Assembly: GCA_937877455.1 (NCBI GenBank)
Contig: CALFIU010000140.1
Span: 1-8,360 of the forward strand
Reading direction: 5' to 3'
DNA: 8,360 nt
Origin: an uncultured Bacteroidales bacterium
GTDB taxonomy: Bacteria > Bacteroidota > Bacteroidia > Bacteroidales > UBA3824
A model generated the notes under the pieces. It was not told the DNA's origin. It was given only the letters and a program-made list of their open reading frames with translations, and did not search any database. Position numbers and translations under genes: made by a program. Below are positions 5,694 through 8,360 of this stretch, piece after piece (position 1 is the stretch's first letter; each line of letters begins with the position of its first letter).

Positions 5694-6950
5694 ATGGCGC
5701 ATCGTATTTCATATTATCCTATTGCAATACTATTGATTTTGTCCAGTTCGGTTGCCAAATGCCAACAAGACCAATGGACTGCTGATGAATTGCGGCGCGC
5801 TAACACAGCCACAACAGCCTACTATATGACAGAGCAAGAACGTGATGTCATATTGTATATGAACCTGGCGCGAATGTATCCGCAGAAGTATGCGCGCGTT
5901 GAGGTTGAGCCATACAACAACAATTCTTCGTACAAAGCGTCTTTGCTGGCAGAGTTGCGCAATCGCCGTCCGGTTGGACCACTAAATCCTGACAAAAATA
6001 TGTTCCAATATGCACAATGTTGGGCGGCAGAAAGTGGCAGGCTGGGGCTTCTGGGACATAACCGTGTCAATTGCGCTAAAATGCAGTTTTGTTCAGCCGA
6101 ATGTTGCGCCTATGATGGCAAGGGCAATGGTCGGATTTATGTTTTAATTCTGCTTATCGACGATGGAGTGCCAAATTTAGGACATAGGAAAAGTATTTTG
6201 AATAGTGAATACGACAAGGCTGGCGCAAGCATTCAGCCACACGCAAAGTATGGTTATTGCTGCGTAATTGATTATGGTTGTGCCAGTAAACCTTCGTACA
6301 ATGGGCAATCTGAAGTGAACATTACAAATCAACGGCAAGTCTCAAAACAAGAATCAACTACCGCCCACACGTCCCCGTCAAAACCCAAACAACAGCAATA
6401 TTACCCGACATCTCAGCCTGGCTTTATCGATAGGTTTTATTCCTACAATGGGCGTAACTACATATCGCTTCTGTCGGGAGGCTTCGGCTTTAATAAAGAT
6501 TTTATTTGTACAATTCGTCTTGGAACACTTGGATTCCGCACTCACCTTTTTCAAGCCAACTTGTTGGATTTTGAACTTTTAGACAAATCGGCGTTTGTTG
6601 AAGGGGAAGATGGCTGGCTAACAACGTGGCGTCCAACAGCGGGAGCTTGTATTCCGGTGGGGGAATATATGTCGGTGCGTCCGTATATGGGTGGTGCGGT
6701 AAATATCAATAACTTATCGCATATTTATGAAAAGGATGACGATTTTTTCTATTATGGCGTGAGTGATGAGCGCGAATATATGCTTGACCATTATATGTAT
6801 GGAATCATAGGAGTTTCGTTAGGCTTTGGCAATTTTTGTGATTTTTATATTGAAGGCAGACGGTGGATTGGCAACGAATCGATTAGCCTTGAGGCGGAGT
6901 TTAATGCTTTTTTTCTTGGATTTCGTTTTTCGCTTGGATTTTATAATTGA
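5694..6950 (+). CDS. Secreted CAP-domain protein fused to a putative outer-membrane beta-barrel
   Basis: The 418-residue protein has an N-terminal signal peptide (hydrophobic core IAILLILSSSVA, cleavage near residue 23). Residues ~46-195 are a CAP (SCP/PR1-like) domain: EQERDVILYMNLARMYPQKYA, then GHNR with H122, AEC with E136, and LIDDGVPNLGHRKSIL with H164, which are the usual His/Glu/His pocket residues. This domain is unusually Cys-rich (C109, C127, C133, C137, C138, C189, C190, C196), suggesting disulphides. A Gln/Ser/Thr-rich linker (~200-243) leads to about 175 residues of alternating polar/aromatic strands rich in Gly, ending FFLGFRFSLGFYN, as in outer-membrane barrels with a terminal aromatic. 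The CAP domain would therefore sit in the periplasm or on the surface, anchored by the barrel. Bacterial CAP function is mostly unknown. The CAP call is strong, the barrel moderate. Confidence 0.85.
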   Translation: MAHRISYYPIAILLILSSSVAKCQQDQWTADELRRANTATTAYYMTEQERDVILYMNLARMYPQKYARVEVEPYNNNSSYKASLLAELRNRRPVGPLNPDKNMFQYAQCWAAESGRLGLLGHNRVNCAKMQFCSAECCAYDGKGNGRIYVLILLIDDGVPNLGHRKSILNSEYDKAGASIQPHAKYGYCCVIDYGCASKPSYNGQSEVNITNQRQVSKQESTTAHTSPSKPKQQQYYPTSQPGFIDRFYSYNGRNYISLLSGGFGFNKDFICTIRLGTLGFRTHLFQANLLDFELLDKSAFVEGEDGWLTTWRPTAGACIPVGEYMSVRPYMGGAVNINNLSHIYEKDDDFFYYGVSDEREYMLDHYMYGIIGVSLGFGNFCDFYIEGRRWIGNESISLEAEFNAFFLGFRFSLGFYN

Positions 6951-6999
6951 ACAATAAATTGACTGTTTAACAACTAAACCAATCGTAGCTGATTTCAGC

Positions 7000-7093
7000 A
7001 AATCATAGATTTACAGAGTCGTTATCTGATAAAAAAACTATTGAACTGAACAACTTCGGCTACTGTTGGCTGGTTATGCGAGTGATACTTTAA
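7000..7093 (+). pseudogene. Decayed 5' fragment of a four-helix-bundle gene
   Basis: Bases 7000-7085 are a diverged copy of 1401-1493: -7 box, leader and first codons. The start codon has changed from ATG to ATT (7040-7042). The frame then reads IELNNFGYCWL, against MELNNFSYYWL in the intact protein, diverges after about 11 codons, and stops at 7091-7093. The -33 TTG of the intact promoter is missing at the matching position. The rest of the gene is absent, so this is a non-functional remnant. Confidence 0.8.
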
Positions 7094-7143
7094 AGTGCTT
7101 AATGCGTTTATTTACAGTATCTTGCGGTTACAGACAAGCGAAC

Positions 7144-7166
7144 TTTATTAATTATCAATTAATAAA
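7144..7166. repeat. Perfect 10-bp AT-only palindrome
   Basis: TTTATTAATT (7144-7153) and AATTAATAAA (7157-7166) are perfect complements around ATC. The compact symmetric form resembles a dimeric-regulator operator rather than a terminator. It lies 80 bp before the secreted-protein gene at 7246. In such AT-rich DNA, chance is possible. Confidence 0.4.
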
Positions 7167-7183
7167 CTATTAACTCCGAATAA

Positions 7184-7201
7184 AATGTGTAAAAACACAT
7201 T
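7184..7201. repeat. 7-bp hairpin ahead of the secreted-protein gene
   Basis: AATGTGT (7184-7190), loop AAAA, ACACATT (7195-7201). Flanking CGAAT/TCG bases add partial symmetry. It could be an operator; no T-run follows immediately. Confidence 0.35.
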
Positions 7202-7245
7202 CGCATATTTTGTTTCTTTTGTGCAAAGATTTAAAAAGACAAAAT

Positions 7246-7671
7246 ATGAAGAACTTGTTTTTATTAATACCGTTTGCCATTATGTCATTGATTGCCAATG
7301 CGCAAACCGATGAATCTGACTATTATTTTAAAATAAAATGGCAGCAACTCAACGATTCAACATTGGTAAAAATGCCACAAATGGATATCTATGTCTCGCT
7401 GAACGAAAAAATTATAGTATATAACGGCAAACCCTACCAGTTCTCAAACTTGTACACAACCGACTATTTGTACTCCACCTATATTCAAACCGACAGCACA
7501 GCCGTCATTATTTCATTTTCAAAAGCCGAGAATAGTGATGGTCGTCACATTATTGGAATTGACGAGTTTCCAAACGTTTTCGACAGTATTAAGTCGCGCA
7601 CAATTGTGAAAATATATGAGGCCAAAAGAGTTAAAAGAAAAGTTAATTTAAATACATATAGAAATGATTAA
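7246..7671 (+). CDS. Small secreted protein, unknown function
   Basis: The ATG at 7246 is chosen because it begins a clean signal peptide, MKNLFLLIPFAIMSLIANAQ, with predicted cleavage after ANA. The longer frame from a TTG at 7210 would bury it. The protein has 141 residues, about 122 after cleavage. The mature part has no Cys and alternates polar and hydrophobic/aromatic residues (for example MDIYVSLNEKIIVYNGKPYQF and TAVIISFSKAEN), suggesting a small beta-rich periplasmic or secreted protein. The end is basic (AKRVKRK). I recognise no family. The following small ORF begins at or just after its stop, suggesting a two-gene unit. Confidence 0.72.
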   Translation: MKNLFLLIPFAIMSLIANAQTDESDYYFKIKWQQLNDSTLVKMPQMDIYVSLNEKIIVYNGKPYQFSNLYTTDYLYSTYIQTDSTAVIISFSKAENSDGRHIIGIDEFPNVFDSIKSRTIVKIYEAKRVKRKVNLNTYRND

Positions 7672-7672
7672 A

Positions 7673-7837
7673 ATGCAAGACAAAAAACATAGAAAACGGT
7701 CTCAAGGTCAGACCTACAAGGGCAAAACCAACCAACAGGCCCAAAGAGAAATAGATGAAGCTACAGCCTACAACAGAGGAGAAAATGCTGCAATTCTGCT
7801 GTTCGCCATTCCGATACTGAAAGGAAAACACATTTAG
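7673..7837 (+). CDS. Small basic protein with hydrophobic C-terminus (54 residues)
   Basis: The frame starts 2 bp after the secreted-protein stop; an in-frame ATG at 7664 overlapping that stop would add three residues (MIK). The N-terminal half is strongly basic and polar (DKKHRKRSQGQTYKGKTNQQ), followed by a short amphipathic part and a hydrophobic end, AAILLFAIPILKGKHI. The hydrophobic stretch is too short for a confident membrane span. The 22 bases encoding ILLFAIP are nearly identical to the end of the membrane gene at 1046. Coding is supported by its spacing and sensible composition, but it may be a fusion of an ORF with a copied fragment. Confidence 0.45.
   Translation: MQDKKHRKRSQGQTYKGKTNQQAQREIDEATAYNRGENAAILLFAIPILKGKHI
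7791..7812 (+). repeat. 22-bp repeat, copy 2 (encodes ILLFAIP)
   Basis: It matches 1272-1293 at 21 of 22 positions and has the same reading frame relative to its gene. Confidence 0.75.
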
Positions 7838-7903
7838 CTGATATATTGACGCGATTATTTCCTTGCCGTGTCCGTTTTGCTGGCACAATGGTAACATTGT
7901 TGT

Positions 7904-7936
7904 AATTCCCCAAAATAACCCAACCCTTGGGGAATT
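7904..7936 (+). repeat. Hairpin repeat, copy 2, upstream of ssb
   Basis: Perfect 10-bp arms AATTCCCCAA (7904-7913) and TTGGGGAATT (7927-7936) enclose the same 13-base loop as copy 1. Bases 7906-7936 are identical to 2361-2391 in the same orientation. Both copies are preceded by a related AACATTGnTG. It sits 88 bp before the ssb start and about 33 bp before the possible ssb promoter. Confidence 0.85.
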
Positions 7937-7968
7937 CACTTCTTTTTCAAAAAAGATTTGCTCTAAGG

Positions 7969-7997
7969 TTGTGTGTTATAAAATATTTATACATTTA
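7969..7997 (+). promoter_or_regulatory. Possible ssb promoter
   Basis: A TTG (7969-7971) is followed by 18 bases and TACATTTA (7990-7997), one mismatch from the -7 consensus and one base shorter than the usual spacing. The ATG of ssb is 27 bp further on. Confidence 0.45.
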
Positions 7998-8024
7998 GAC
8001 TTTATTTTTCACGAGCAAAAAACT

Positions 8025-8357
8025 ATGGTAAACAAAGTTATTCTTATTGGCAATGTCGGGAAAGACCCTGAGGTGCGATATGTGAGCAGCGGCATCGCAA
8101 GTTGCACGCTATCTTTGGCCACATCGGAGATTTATCACGACAAGCAAGGGAACAAGACAACTCGCACCGAGTGGCACCGAGTGGCATTGTGGCGCGGGCT
8201 GGCCGAATTTGCCGAGAAGCACATACGCAAAGGTACACTCATCTATGTAGAAGGCAGGCTGTCGACCCGAAACTACACCGATAGAGACGGCAACAGCCAC
8301 ACCATCGCCGAGGTCATAGCCGCCGAGGTGAGGCTACTTGGCAACAAACAAAACTGA
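8025..8357 (+). CDS. ssb: Short single-stranded DNA-binding protein
   Basis: The 110-residue protein is a near-complete SSB OB-fold: VNKVILIGNVGKDPEVRYVSSG at the start, TEWHRVALW (48-56), FAEKHIRKGTLIYVEGRLSTRNY (62-84) and a final strand IAEVIAAEVRLLG. It binds single-stranded DNA, normally as a tetramer, in replication, repair and recombination. The ATG at 8025 begins exactly at the conserved start; the open frame extends upstream to 7863 but that part runs through the hairpin repeat and is not SSB-like. After the OB-fold it ends with NKQN: the flexible linker and acidic DDxIPF-type tail that recruits other proteins are missing. This suggests an accessory SSB rather than the essential one. 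Two stops in a row (TGA TAA) end it. Its base composition is visibly more GC-rich than the genes upstream. Confidence 0.93.
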   Translation: MVNKVILIGNVGKDPEVRYVSSGIASCTLSLATSEIYHDKQGNKTTRTEWHRVALWRGLAEFAEKHIRKGTLIYVEGRLSTRNYTDRDGNSHTIAEVIAAEVRLLGNKQN

Positions 8358-8360
8358 TAA

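Larger units (their letters stand above)
6951..7245. other. Noncoding region with gene remnant and palindromes
   Basis: No intact gene is present. It contains the dead copy of the four-helix-bundle gene start (7000-7093), a perfect AT-rich palindrome (7144-7166) and a second hairpin (7184-7201). No clear terminator for the CAP gene is seen, and only an imperfect -7-like TATTTTG lies ahead of the next gene. Confidence 0.55.

Noticed and set aside
2361..7936. Idea that the hairpin repeats are attL/attR of an integrative element
   Set aside because: No integrase, transposase, relaxase or phage gene lies between them, so only a generic direct repeat can be claimed.
7863..8024. Longer ssb frame starting upstream at 7863
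   Set aside because: The extra 54 residues run through the hairpin repeat and a possible promoter and are not SSB-like; the SSB fold begins exactly at 8025.
8164..8186. Tandem GCACCGAGTG repeat in ssb
   Set aside because: It encodes the conserved SSB residues around TEWHRVA in different frames, so it is a coincidence of codon choice.
1..8360. CRISPR array, tRNA or rRNA genes, insertion sequence
   Set aside because: I saw no regularly spaced repeats, no cloverleaf with CCA, no rRNA core sequence and no DDE or tyrosine-recombinase motif.

Overview
The window looks like an accessory stretch of a Bacteroidota chromosome, probably a gut Bacteroidales relative. The reasons are the TAnnTTTG-type -7 boxes, start codons that mostly lack Shine-Dalgarno sequences, and typical Bacteroidota protein families: a four-helix-bundle protein with a zinc 'suffix', a DUF4407 membrane protein, and a CAP-domain protein of the 'IDDGVP..GHR' type. 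All convincing genes are on the + strand.

Left part (1-2464): the 3' part of an unrecognised coiled-coil/beta-domain gene, a small two-helix membrane protein, and the four-helix-bundle/zinc-finger gene with a recognisable promoter. A noncoding gap follows. It ends in a perfect hairpin repeat that recurs 5.5 kb downstream, just ahead of ssb.

Middle part (2465-3830): a textbook MntA-HepT (type VII) toxin-antitoxin pair, then about 700 bp without a normal gene. That gap holds the most interesting signal in the window. A -7 box at 3225 is followed by about 320 nt of densely self-complementary sequence ending in a very strong intrinsic terminator at 3521-3560. It looks like an independent structured noncoding RNA with a GNRA-type hairpin, a long irregular hairpin, a pseudoknot and a helix that competes with the terminator. 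A decayed small-lipoprotein gene appears to follow it.

Envelope cluster (3832-6950): four closely spaced genes, AT-rich in the first part. They encode a helical cytoplasmic protein, a DUF4407 membrane protein, a small membrane-anchored protein with an Ada-like Cys/His motif, and a CAP-domain protein fused to a putative outer-membrane beta-barrel. Together they span cytoplasm to outer membrane, so a shared envelope role is plausible but unproven.

Right part (6951-8360): a dead copy of the promoter and 5' end of the four-helix-bundle gene, AT-rich palindromes, an unrecognised secreted protein, a small basic ORF whose end shares 21 of 22 bases with the end of the membrane gene at 1046, the second copy of the hairpin repeat, and a short, more GC-rich ssb without the usual acidic tail.

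Three separate sequence pieces occur on both sides of the middle segment. This suggests that the segment was assembled or inserted by recombination, although no recombinase or transposase is visible.
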